From: an uncultured Acidimicrobiaceae bacterium
GTDB lineage: Bacteria; Actinomycetota; Acidimicrobiia; Acidimicrobiales; RAAP-2
DNA: 64,000 bases
Direction of reading: 5' to 3'
NCBI GenBank assembly: GCA_903873395.1
Contig: CAIQOJ010000124.1
Coordinates: 1 to 64,000 of the forward strand
The translations under genes were made by a program, and so were the position numbers. The stretch's first letter is position 1; each line of letters begins with the position of its first letter. Below are positions 52,254 through 60,418 of the stretch, piece after piece. A model generated the notes under the pieces. That model ran no database searches, was not told the DNA's origin, and saw nothing but the letters and a program-made list of their open reading frames with translations.

Positions 52254-53579
52254 TCAGGCCCGCCACGCCGCACCACTGGCCGGATGCACCATCCGTCGGG
52301 CGGGCGGGTCAGCGTCCCAAGCGGCCTTCCAGACCAAGAAGTCCTCGACGGGCATGGGTTTGGCCACCAGGTAGCCCTGGATCTCGTCACAGCCCAGTGC
52401 CTCGAGGAAGTTCCACTCGGCTTGGGTCTCGACCCCTTCGGCCACCACCGAGAGTTGTAGGGCATGTCCGAGCTCGACACTGCAGCCGAGGATCACCCTC
52501 ATTGCCCGGTCGTACTCGTCGGCCATGACACCGTGCACGAACGAGCGATCAATCTTGAGCTCGGTGAACGGCAGTTGTTTGAGGTTGGCCATCGACGCAT
52601 ATCCGGTACCGAAATCATCAATGGACATGCCAAAGCCCTTCAACCGCAGCCGGCCGATCACCTCGAGACTGGCCGCCAGGTTCTCGAGCAGGCGCTCTTC
52701 AGTGATCTCCAGGATGATGCACCCCGTCTCCAGGCCAGCGGCATGCGCCACCGCACTCAACCGTTCAGGCACGTCAAGCGATGTCAGGTTGAGTGTCGAC
52801 AGGTTGACCGAGATGGTCATGTCATGACCCTGCCGACGCCAGTAGGCCAAGGCATCGACAGCTTGTTGGTAGACAGCAAAGGTAAGTCGGTCGATCAGGG
52901 CGTGCTTCTCGGCTGCCGGGATCACGGCCATGGGGGGCAGGATGCCCCGGACCGGATCGTGCCACCGGAGCAGTGCCTCAGCCCCGACGACCCGCCGGTC
53001 GGACAGGCGGATCTTGGGCTGCACCATGATCCTGGCGCACCCTTGCTCCAACCCCTTGCGGACGGCAGCGGCCGTGAGCTGCTCTCCTTGATAGCGGGCG
53101 GTGAAGAACTCGAGTCCCCCGGTCATCACCGGGGCGAGGCCCTGGACTGACACCGTGGTCACCTTGGCCAAGGCCCGGAACAGACGGGTTGCATCGATGG
53201 GCTTTGCCAGCGTCTCGAGTAGCAACAACTCGTGCTCTCGGACCAGATCGCTCACCGACGCAAGGATCCGGTCATCAGATCCCGACATGACGATGATGGC
53301 TCCACCGTAGGCTCGCTCTGCCAGATGGCGCATGAAGACGATGCCGTCCATGCCGTCCATGTCCAAGTCGCAGAGGATGACATCGGGATGGCGGAGTGGA
53401 TCGTCCACGATGGCCAGTGCCTCGTTGCCGTCGGCGGCACGGTGGACATCCACTGCCCCGGCTTGGCGAAGAAGCTCGTCCATCACGTCGAGCATGAAGT
53501 CGTCATCATCAACCATCAAGACCCGCACGGTGGGGTCCAGCGTGGTCTCGTGGCCCAGTGCGACAACATGATTGGTCAC
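52254..53579 (-). CDS. Response regulator with EAL (c-di-GMP phosphodiesterase) domain
   Basis: A 441-residue protein with an N-terminal receiver domain (about 17-140; VLMVDDDDF, phospho-acceptor in ILCDLDMDGMDG, KPID) and a C-terminal EAL domain (about 180-425). The EAL motifs are intact: GAEALLRW, SVNLS, EITEE, IDDFGTGYASMANL, LKIDRSFVHG, VVAEGVET and QGYL. It should hydrolyse cyclic di-GMP under control of phosphorylation. The start overlaps the histidine kinase stop by ATGA, so the kinase upstream is the likely phosphate donor through its HPt domain. Confidence 0.93.
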   Translation of the reverse strand: MTNHVVALGHETTLDPTVRVLMVDDDDFMLDVMDELLRQAGAVDVHRAADGNEALAIVDDPLRHPDVILCDLDMDGMDGIVFMRHLAERAYGGAIIVMSGSDDRILASVSDLVREHELLLLETLAKPIDATRLFRALAKVTTVSVQGLAPVMTGGLEFFTARYQGEQLTAAAVRKGLEQGCARIMVQPKIRLSDRRVVGAEALLRWHDPVRGILPPMAVIPAAEKHALIDRLTFAVYQQAVDALAYWRRQGHDMTISVNLSTLNLTSLDVPERLSAVAHAAGLETGCIILEITEERLLENLAASLEVIGRLRLKGFGMSIDDFGTGYASMANLKQLPFTELKIDRSFVHGVMADEYDRAMRVILGCSVELGHALQLSVVAEGVETQAEWNFLEALGCDEIQGYLVAKPMPVEDFLVWKAAWDADPPARRMVHPASGAAWRA

Positions 53580-56011
53580 GACGGGACCTCCTCGAGGAAT
53601 GCGCGGGCTACGGCGTCGAACATGGGGGGCAGTGCGGCAAGGTACTCGAGGGACCGGCCTAGGTCCCCTTGATGGGAGGCGGTCTCGATCTCCAAGCAGA
53701 GCGACGCCATGGCTGGTGCGCCGACGGTGGCGGCAGCCGACTTCAAGCGATGGGCCAGGCTGCCCAGCTCCGTGAGATTGCGTCGTGCGCCAGCAGATTC
53801 CATGTCGATCAACGTGGATCGGGTCGACTCAACAAACTTCATGGCGAAGAGTCGGATCTTCTCGGGATCGTCGTTCACCAATCGGGCCAGCGCACTCCGG
53901 TCCACCGGATCTGACTCGGGACTCGACATCCGTTCCTCCTCGTTGGGCTCGGCGACCGGTGCTCGCTCGGGGAGCCACGAGGCAAGCGTGGCATAGAGTC
54001 GATCCGGGTCGATGGGCTTGGGTTCGCAGTCGTCCATGCCGGCATCGAGACACTCGGCCAGCTCTGCCTCGGTCGCCCCAGCCGTCATGGCGATGATGAC
54101 CGTTCCTTCGATTCCTGGGGTCGACCGGATGCGTCGGGTCGCCTCGAGGCCGTCGAGTTCGGGCATCTGTACATCCATGAGCACGGCATCGATGACCGAT
54201 CCTTGGAGCAGTGCCTGGATGGCTTCGAATCCGTTTGCCACCACGGTCACCTCGGCACCCATTGCTTCGAGCAGCTCGGCCGCCACCTGTTGGTTGAAGG
54301 TGTTGTCTTCGGCCACCATGATGTGGGAACCAGCCAGACGGGCAACGTCCGATGAGTGCTGCCCCACATCGCCGGCACTGGCGATGGCATCGATGTCCTC
54401 CCCTTCGAGCGGAGCGAACCTCGCCGTGAAGAAGAACGTGCTCCCCACCCCAGGCATGCTCGACACACCGATCCTGCCTCCGAGCTGCTGGACCAGTCGC
54501 TTGGAAATGGCGAGCCCGAGGCCGGTGCCGCCGAAACTACGTGTCGTGGATTCGTCGGCCTGAGTGAAGGCCTGGAACAGCCGGTCGATCTGGACCTGGG
54601 TCAAACCGATGCCGGTGTCATGGACCCTGAACTCCAGGGTCACCTCCCGATCACCGAAGGACTCGATGGCTACTACCACCCGGACCGAACCACGATGGGT
54701 GAACTTGACGGCGTTGCTGATCAAGTTGAGCAGCACCTGCTCCAGGCGAAGCGGATCACCCACAAGGTAGGTCGGGAGTGCCTCGGCGGCATCGATGGCG
54801 AACTCCAAGCCCTTCTCCCGAGCCAGCGTCCCGACAACCGCATCGACGTTACCGAAGACGTTGGCCAGAGCGAAGGGGGCGTGTTCGAGGACGAGCGCAC
54901 CGGCCTCGATCTTCGAGAAGTCGAGAACGTCATCGACGATGCGCAGCAGATTCTTGGCTGCCGCTTCAGTCTTGGAGACGTAATCGAGCTGCTTCTCGTC
55001 GAGATCGGTTCGCAAGCACAGATGAGAGAGTCCGATGATGGCGTTCAGCGGCGTGCGGATCTCATGACTCACGTTGGCCACAAACGCACTCTTGGCCATT
55101 GCCGCGCTTTCGGCTTCATCTTTGGCCTTGCGCAACTCTGCAGTGCGAGCCAGGACTCGGTCCTCAAGGGCAGCCTTTTGCTCCAGGATCTCCCGTTCAT
55201 GGCGCTTGCGCTCGGTGGAGTCGGACTGCACCGACACGAAGTGGTCGAGGCGACCTTCGGAGTCGAAGATTGGGGTGATCTGGATCAGCACCCAGTAGGG
55301 CTCGCCTTCCCGGGTGTAGTTCAACAGCTCCTCACGCACCGAGGTGCGCAGTCGCAGGGCTCGGCTGATGCGAGCCACGGTCTCCGGGTCGGTCCCAGGC
55401 CCCTGGAGAAAGGATCCTGGAGCGCGCCCAGCGATATCTGCGAGGTGGTAGCCGGTGCGAAACTCGAAGGCCGGATTGACCCAGTCGATGCACCCTTCAG
55501 CATCAGTGATGATCACCATGTTGTCGGTGGCACTGGCCACCAACGAGAGCAACGTCAGCTCGTCCTGTGCCTCTTTCTCCGAGGTCACATCGTGGAACAC
55601 GCCAACGGCGCCCCCTGTTGCCATACGGGCTGCCGAGAGTGAGATCCACACGGTTCGGCCGCTCTTGTGCAGCAGGTGAGTCCGGAGCCGCTGCGGCACC
55701 GTGGAGAGCGCACTGAGGACGCCCGACAGTGCAGCCTGATTCTCTTCGGGAAAGAAGTCGATGAGTTGGCTGCCCAAACTGGCCCTGACCTCGTGGCCGG
55801 TCAGGTTGTGCCATGCACCGTTGAGAAAGACCAGTGAACCGTCGTCGTCGGTCTCGAACACGACCTCGCTGAGGAGCTCCACCCGCCGGCGCATCCGATG
55901 CTCTGAGTCGACCAGAGCTTCGGTGAGCCGTTGGGTGGCCTCCACGTGAAGGTCGGTGACATCGATCGCCTCGGGCGATCCGCCCCGGCGACGATAGGGA
56001 GAGGCAGACAT
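53576..56011 (-). CDS. Hybrid sensor histidine kinase with PAS domains, REC and HPt
   Basis: An 811-residue cytoplasmic kinase. Order: PAS1 (about 30-140), PAS2 (about 150-270), a coiled coil, HisKA with phospho-His in VANVSHEIRTPLNAI, HATPase with N-box LISNAVKFTHRG, VHDTGIGL and GGTGLGLAISKRLV, REC with VLMDVQMPELDG and CEPKPID, and HPt with LAHRLKSAAATVGA. PAS2 has GRAPGSFLQGPGTDPETVARI, close to the LOV motif GRNCRFLQ but without its photoreactive Cys. No membrane helix is seen, so it senses an intracellular signal. It is in one operon with the REC-EAL gene, and an isochorismatase-like gene lies 13 bp upstream. Confidence 0.93.
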   Translation of the reverse strand: MSASPYRRRGGSPEAIDVTDLHVEATQRLTEALVDSEHRMRRRVELLSEVVFETDDDGSLVFLNGAWHNLTGHEVRASLGSQLIDFFPEENQAALSGVLSALSTVPQRLRTHLLHKSGRTVWISLSAARMATGGAVGVFHDVTSEKEAQDELTLLSLVASATDNMVIITDAEGCIDWVNPAFEFRTGYHLADIAGRAPGSFLQGPGTDPETVARISRALRLRTSVREELLNYTREGEPYWVLIQITPIFDSEGRLDHFVSVQSDSTERKRHEREILEQKAALEDRVLARTAELRKAKDEAESAAMAKSAFVANVSHEIRTPLNAIIGLSHLCLRTDLDEKQLDYVSKTEAAAKNLLRIVDDVLDFSKIEAGALVLEHAPFALANVFGNVDAVVGTLAREKGLEFAIDAAEALPTYLVGDPLRLEQVLLNLISNAVKFTHRGSVRVVVAIESFGDREVTLEFRVHDTGIGLTQVQIDRLFQAFTQADESTTRSFGGTGLGLAISKRLVQQLGGRIGVSSMPGVGSTFFFTARFAPLEGEDIDAIASAGDVGQHSSDVARLAGSHIMVAEDNTFNQQVAAELLEAMGAEVTVVANGFEAIQALLQGSVIDAVLMDVQMPELDGLEATRRIRSTPGIEGTVIIAMTAGATEAELAECLDAGMDDCEPKPIDPDRLYATLASWLPERAPVAEPNEEERMSSPESDPVDRSALARLVNDDPEKIRLFAMKFVESTRSTLIDMESAGARRNLTELGSLAHRLKSAAATVGAPAMASLCLEIETASHQGDLGRSLEYLAALPPMFDAVARAFLEEVPS

Positions 56012-56024
56012 GATGTGCCGCTGA

Positions 56025-56636
56025 TCAGGCGGCGGTCTCCCGCAGTTCGTCGAGGACCTCGGTCGAGGTCATGGCCCGGCCATACAGCGGGAACACGCTC
56101 TCGCAGAAGAACTCCTGCTCGGTAATGGTTCGAGCCGAGGTGCAGTCCGACAGGACCGTGACGTCGTAGCCACGTTCGTAGGCGGCTCGGCCGGTGGAAT
56201 CAATGCACAGGGAGGTGACCATGCCGGCCACCAAGACGTCGCGGACCTCCCGGTCGGCCAGCACGTCACCGAGTGCCGTGTTCGAGAACGCATTGAAGCC
56301 CACCTTGCCGGTCACGTAATCGATGCGATCGCCTAGGGCCAGGATCTCGGGGATGGTGTCTGCACCCGTCGAGCCGGCCTTAAAGGCGCCGGACTCCTTG
56401 ATGGTGTTGAGGATGCCGACCGGGTTGGCCATGGCCCGGTAGTCGGGAGTGAGCACGATCGGCGTCGAGATGATGCTCATGCCGGTGCTCGCCACCTCCT
56501 CGATGAACGAGAGGGTGCTGGCCAGCACCGAGTCCACACTGGTGGGGTCTTCGATCACCCCTCGAAGGATGCCGTCCTGAGCGAAATAGTCGTTTTGATA
56601 GCCGACCAAGATCATCGCTGTCGTGCTGGGATTCAT
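56025..56636 (-). CDS. Isochorismatase-like cysteine hydrolase
   Basis: A 203-residue hydrolase of the isochorismatase/nicotinamidase superfamily. The triad is visible: D16 in VGYQNDYF, K111 in YVTGKVGFNAF and C144 in VTSLCIDSTGRAAYERGYDVTVLSDCT. The substrate could be isochorismate, nicotinamide or another amide. The ATG at 56636 is preceded by GAGAGGTGG and starts the fold; 18 more in-frame codons upstream lack conservation. It is the first gene of a unit with the hybrid kinase and REC-EAL protein. This coupling of a small-molecule hydrolase to a signalling pair is unusual. Confidence 0.88.
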   Translation of the reverse strand: MNPSTTAMILVGYQNDYFAQDGILRGVIEDPTSVDSVLASTLSFIEEVASTGMSIISTPIVLTPDYRAMANPVGILNTIKESGAFKAGSTGADTIPEILALGDRIDYVTGKVGFNAFSNTALGDVLADREVRDVLVAGMVTSLCIDSTGRAAYERGYDVTVLSDCTSARTITEQEFFCESVFPLYGRAMTSTEVLDELRETAA

Positions 56637-56878
56637 CTTCCACCTCTCGTTGAGCCTGACCACATGGGTTGTTCGTCGTCTTCGCAGCACGTCACCTTGA
56701 GGTGGCCCGAAATTCGCCCCCGTTCTGCAACCGGTGACGCCACTAGCCCGAAATGCTGCATCCCATGTTGGCTGCCGGCGAAGGTCCCGCTCTAGGGCCG
56801 AAGGTCACTTTTGGTGGGGTGTGCCCTCCATGAACAGTGCGCCCTGCCATGTCATCGGAAGAATTGTTTCACGAAGGG

Positions 56879-59800
56879 CTACTTGGTCGTCCACGTAAAG
56901 GTGACAGAACCGGATGCCCCGGAAGTGTCAGTGGCCTTGACCGTTACCGATGCCGTTCCGGCTGCCGTCGGCTTACCGGTGATGAGTCCCGTGCTCGACG
57001 CCATGGCCAGACCAGCCGGCAGGCCAGTGGCCGTCCAGGTGAGTGTCTGGCCGGTAGCCGAGTCGGTGCCCTTGATCTGCAGGCTCACCGAGGTGGCCAG
57101 TGCTGTGGACTGGCTACCCGGACTGGTCACCGTCACCGTGTTGGACACCTTCCACGTGAACGTGGTCGTGCCCTTCGCCCCGGAAGTATCGGTCGCCGTC
57201 AGGATGACAGCACACGAACATGCGGCAGTTGGTGTGCCCGACATGGTTCCCGTGGTGGCTCCGATCGTCAGGCCGGCGGGCAGCCCCGTGGCCGACCAGG
57301 TGAAGGTCTGGCCCGACTGGGAGTCCGTAGCTCGGGCGGTCACACTCGTCACGGCCTTGCCCGACGTCGAGGCCTGAGCAGACACCGACGACACCGTGAC
57401 CCGGTTGTTCACGGTCCAGGTGATGACGGTGGTCCCCGATGCGCCGGTCTTGTCCGTGGCTTTGACGGTTACCGAGCACGAGCACGGTGCCGTTGGGGTG
57501 CCGGTGATGGATCCCGAGGAGGAACTGATCGACAGACCTGTGGGGAGACCGGTGGCCGACCAGGTGAACGTCTGGCCTGACTGGGAGTCCGTGGCCGAGT
57601 TAGTCACGGTGGAGATGGCCGTACCGGTGGTGCTCGTCTGTGCTGCCTTGGCCGTCACCGTCACCGTGTTGGCGATCGTCCACGAGAAGCTGGCCGATCC
57701 AGCAAAGCCGGCACTGTCAGTTGCCTTGATCGTGACCGAGTAGATGCCGGCGGTGGTCGGTGTACCCGTGACGGTCCCGGTGGTGGCGTTGATCGCCAAC
57801 CCCGTGGGCAGGCCGGTGGCCGACCACGAGGCGATGGTGGCAACCGAGGAGCTGTCACTGACCGGCAGAGTGAGGCTGGCGATGGCCGCCCCCGTTGCCG
57901 AGGACTTTGCCCCGGGGCTGGTGACGGACACGGCGTTTGTCACCGTCCAGGTGAAGGTGGCCTTACCGAATGCCGTGGTGGTGTCCGTGGCCGTGAGCGT
58001 GACCGAGCAGGCGCATGCCGTGGTCGGTGTGCCGGAAATGGTTCCGGTTGCCGAGTTGATGACGAGTCCAGCCGGCAAGCCGGTGGCCGACCAGGTGAGG
58101 GTCTGGCCTGCAGCCGAATCGGTGGCTGACGAGACCAGTCCGACCACGGCCGCTCCCGAGATGGACGACTGGGCACCGGGATTCGTCACCACGATCACGT
58201 CGGAGATCGTCCAGGTAAACGAGGCCGATCCCGCGGCACTTGTCGTGTCCGTTGCGGTGACGACCGCCGTTGATGACCCGGCCGATGTCGGGGAGCCCGA
58301 CACGATTCCGGTCGAAGGATCGATGGACAGACCGGAGGGCAGACCGGTGGCTGACCACGTGAACGTCTGACCTGAGGCCGAGTCGCTGGCGACCAACTGG
58401 ATCGGCGTGATGGCCACGCTCGGGGCGGACACCAAGGGCCCCGGATTGGACACGGTGACCTTGTTGTTCACGGTCCAGAGGATCTGTGCCGACCCGGCAA
58501 AGCCCGCAGCATCAGTGGCGGTGACCGTGGCGGTCGTAGACGTGGGAAACGCAGGCACGCCGGAGATCGCCCCCGTGGTCGCATTGATGCTCAGGCCTGA
58601 AGGCAGACCCGAGGCCGACCAGGTGTAGGTCTGCCCGACCTGGGTGTCTGCTGCTGATGGCTGGACCGGGGAGATCGCCATTGCCGTGGACGACGCGACA
58701 CTCGGCGGAGCGACGACTGTCACGGTGTTCCCACCCGGGGATGCCACCGTCCAGGTGAACGATGTCGTCCCTACCGTGCCGAAGCCATCGGTCGACGTCA
58801 CCGTGACCGGAGCATTCCACACGGCTGCCGTCGGCGTCCCCGAGATCAAGCCCGACGACGACCCGATGGTGAGTCCGGCCGGTAGTCCGGTCGCGGCCCA
58901 GGTGAGCGTCTGACCCGAGGCCGAGTCGGATGCCACCATCTGCAGCGAGCTCGACGTTCCTGTGGTGCCCGACTGAGCACCAGGATTGGTGACGGAAACA
59001 ACTGAGGAGGTCACGTAGGCATGGGAAATCTGACAGGCTCCGGCTCCCGAGGCACCGTCGTTGCCCCACGTCGCCTGCATGGCGAACGAACCGGTGGCAA
59101 AGGTCACGTTCTGGGCGCCACCGGTCGCACCGGCGGTGATCCACGAGCACTTGTCGCCGTTCTCGGCACCGGTTGAGTCGGTCCAGCCGCCCGCCGGGAA
59201 CTGGTCGGTCACCGTCTCTGCATACTCGTGACCCTCGACGATGGTCACCCCGTCGAGCGTGCCAGCCGCACCAGCATTGACGAAGTTCTGGCCGCAGCTG
59301 GCTCCCATGTCGGGAATGTAGGGAAGGTTGGTGAATGTTGTCGGGCCGTTGGGCTGGCTGACCACACCGAGCGATGTATCGCCGCTGTAGTCATGCCAGG
59401 CGCAGAAGTTGCCGGCCGTGGTGTTGAACCCATCGGGGTGGGTCCCGGACGGCGACACAATCACGTACTGCACGTTTCGGTTCGACGCAGCAGTGGTGTT
59501 GCCGAAGTGCGCTGCCGCCGTCTGGGACTCGGCAGCCAGTTGCGCGCCGGTGGCCTGAGCAGGTGAGGCCACCGACGAGTCCTCCCACACGCCGCTGAGC
59601 GTGCCGTTGGTCGGGAATCCCACATGGACCGTGCCCGCCGGACACGTCGTTGCTCCAGTCAAACCTCCCTGACAGTACTGAGTCATGACTCCCGACCAGG
59701 TCTCGCCTGCGGTGCCGAGGCCGGCAAAAAACTCTTGGAGGAGAGGTGCCACGCTCTTGGTGTCGCCGGTAAAGGTGGCGTAGGTGCGGCCACCCACAGT

Positions 59801-60178
59801 CGTCGTGCCTTGGGTGCCCCACTGGGAGCCGTAGAAGACGAGGTAGATGCTGGGCGTACCTGTTGTCACCCCGACACCTCCCACACCACCGCGATAGATC
59901 AGAGGGTTCGTCGTTGTGGCTGCACCAGCAGCGGCATGGACGGCAGGGCGTCCGCGCAGGCCGACCCAGCCATGGCGGTAGCGATGCCCAATCGATGGAT
60001 CAACTGCCGAGTTGCCGGAAGCCGGAGCGCTCGCCACGGTAGCCGGACTGGCGGACGAAACAGCAGCCCCTGCCGGCGCCGCTGTGGCCAGTGCCCCGAC
60101 GACGACCACGACCGCAAGGGCGGTCGACCGTGCCACCTTGGCCACGTTCGTCTTCGCTGGGGAGTGCCCTACTCGCAT
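56879..60178 (-). CDS. Giant secreted protein: PHI-1-like domain and eight putative-Ig repeats
   Basis: A 1099-residue exported protein. The signal peptide covers about residues 1-39 (ALAVVVVVGALATAAPAGA). Residues 90-390 resemble phosphate-induced protein 1 (EXORDIUM): IYLVFYGSQWG, CAWHDYSGD and EGHEYAETVTD (about 317-325, HExxE-like) with GWTDSTGAENGDKC. Eight repeats of about 88 residues follow (396-1099), each with a GLPAGLxIxxxTGxISGTP core and ending FTWTV, typical of He_PIG domains. It probably acts at the cell surface, in adhesion or polymer binding. The ATG at 60178 is favoured because AGAAGGG lies seven bases before it. Confidence 0.75.
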   Translation of the reverse strand: MRVGHSPAKTNVAKVARSTALAVVVVVGALATAAPAGAAVSSASPATVASAPASGNSAVDPSIGHRYRHGWVGLRGRPAVHAAAGAATTTNPLIYRGGVGGVGVTTGTPSIYLVFYGSQWGTQGTTTVGGRTYATFTGDTKSVAPLLQEFFAGLGTAGETWSGVMTQYCQGGLTGATTCPAGTVHVGFPTNGTLSGVWEDSSVASPAQATGAQLAAESQTAAAHFGNTTAASNRNVQYVIVSPSGTHPDGFNTTAGNFCAWHDYSGDTSLGVVSQPNGPTTFTNLPYIPDMGASCGQNFVNAGAAGTLDGVTIVEGHEYAETVTDQFPAGGWTDSTGAENGDKCSWITAGATGGAQNVTFATGSFAMQATWGNDGASGAGACQISHAYVTSSVVSVTNPGAQSGTTGTSSSLQMVASDSASGQTLTWAATGLPAGLTIGSSSGLISGTPTAAVWNAPVTVTSTDGFGTVGTTSFTWTVASPGGNTVTVVAPPSVASSTAMAISPVQPSAADTQVGQTYTWSASGLPSGLSINATTGAISGVPAFPTSTTATVTATDAAGFAGSAQILWTVNNKVTVSNPGPLVSAPSVAITPIQLVASDSASGQTFTWSATGLPSGLSIDPSTGIVSGSPTSAGSSTAVVTATDTTSAAGSASFTWTISDVIVVTNPGAQSSISGAAVVGLVSSATDSAAGQTLTWSATGLPAGLVINSATGTISGTPTTACACSVTLTATDTTTAFGKATFTWTVTNAVSVTSPGAKSSATGAAIASLTLPVSDSSSVATIASWSATGLPTGLAINATTGTVTGTPTTAGIYSVTIKATDSAGFAGSASFSWTIANTVTVTAKAAQTSTTGTAISTVTNSATDSQSGQTFTWSATGLPTGLSISSSSGSITGTPTAPCSCSVTVKATDKTGASGTTVITWTVNNRVTVSSVSAQASTSGKAVTSVTARATDSQSGQTFTWSATGLPAGLTIGATTGTMSGTPTAACSCAVILTATDTSGAKGTTTFTWKVSNTVTVTSPGSQSTALATSVSLQIKGTDSATGQTLTWTATGLPAGLAMASSTGLITGKPTAAGTASVTVKATDTSGASGSVTFTWTTK

Positions 60179-60349
60179 CAACATGCCCTTCTGACTGTCA
60201 TCGCCCTCGGCTCATACACGTCGGACCTGGGAAACTGCGCAGTGCCGGATGGCCTCGGTGCTCGCCTGCTCATCTCATCGTATTCCCGCGAACCCGCTCC
60301 CGAACAGTTGGAACCGAGTTGCGACCGTTCCGCACCGCTCTATGCGTCT

Positions 60350-60376
60350 GGTTGTTCACCAACCGTGAAAACAACC
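60350..60376. terminator. Inverted repeat downstream of the GGDEF-EAL gene
   Basis: GGTTGTTCAC (60350-60359) and GTGAAAACAACC (60365-60376) pair with a two-base bulge around a five-base loop. It lies 43 bp past the end of the minus-strand gene and about 170 bp before the next start, so it may be a terminator or an operator. Confidence 0.4.
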
Positions 60377-60418
60377 CGGGAAACGGTTGCGAACGACCCG
60401 CAGAACCAGGTCAGTTGG

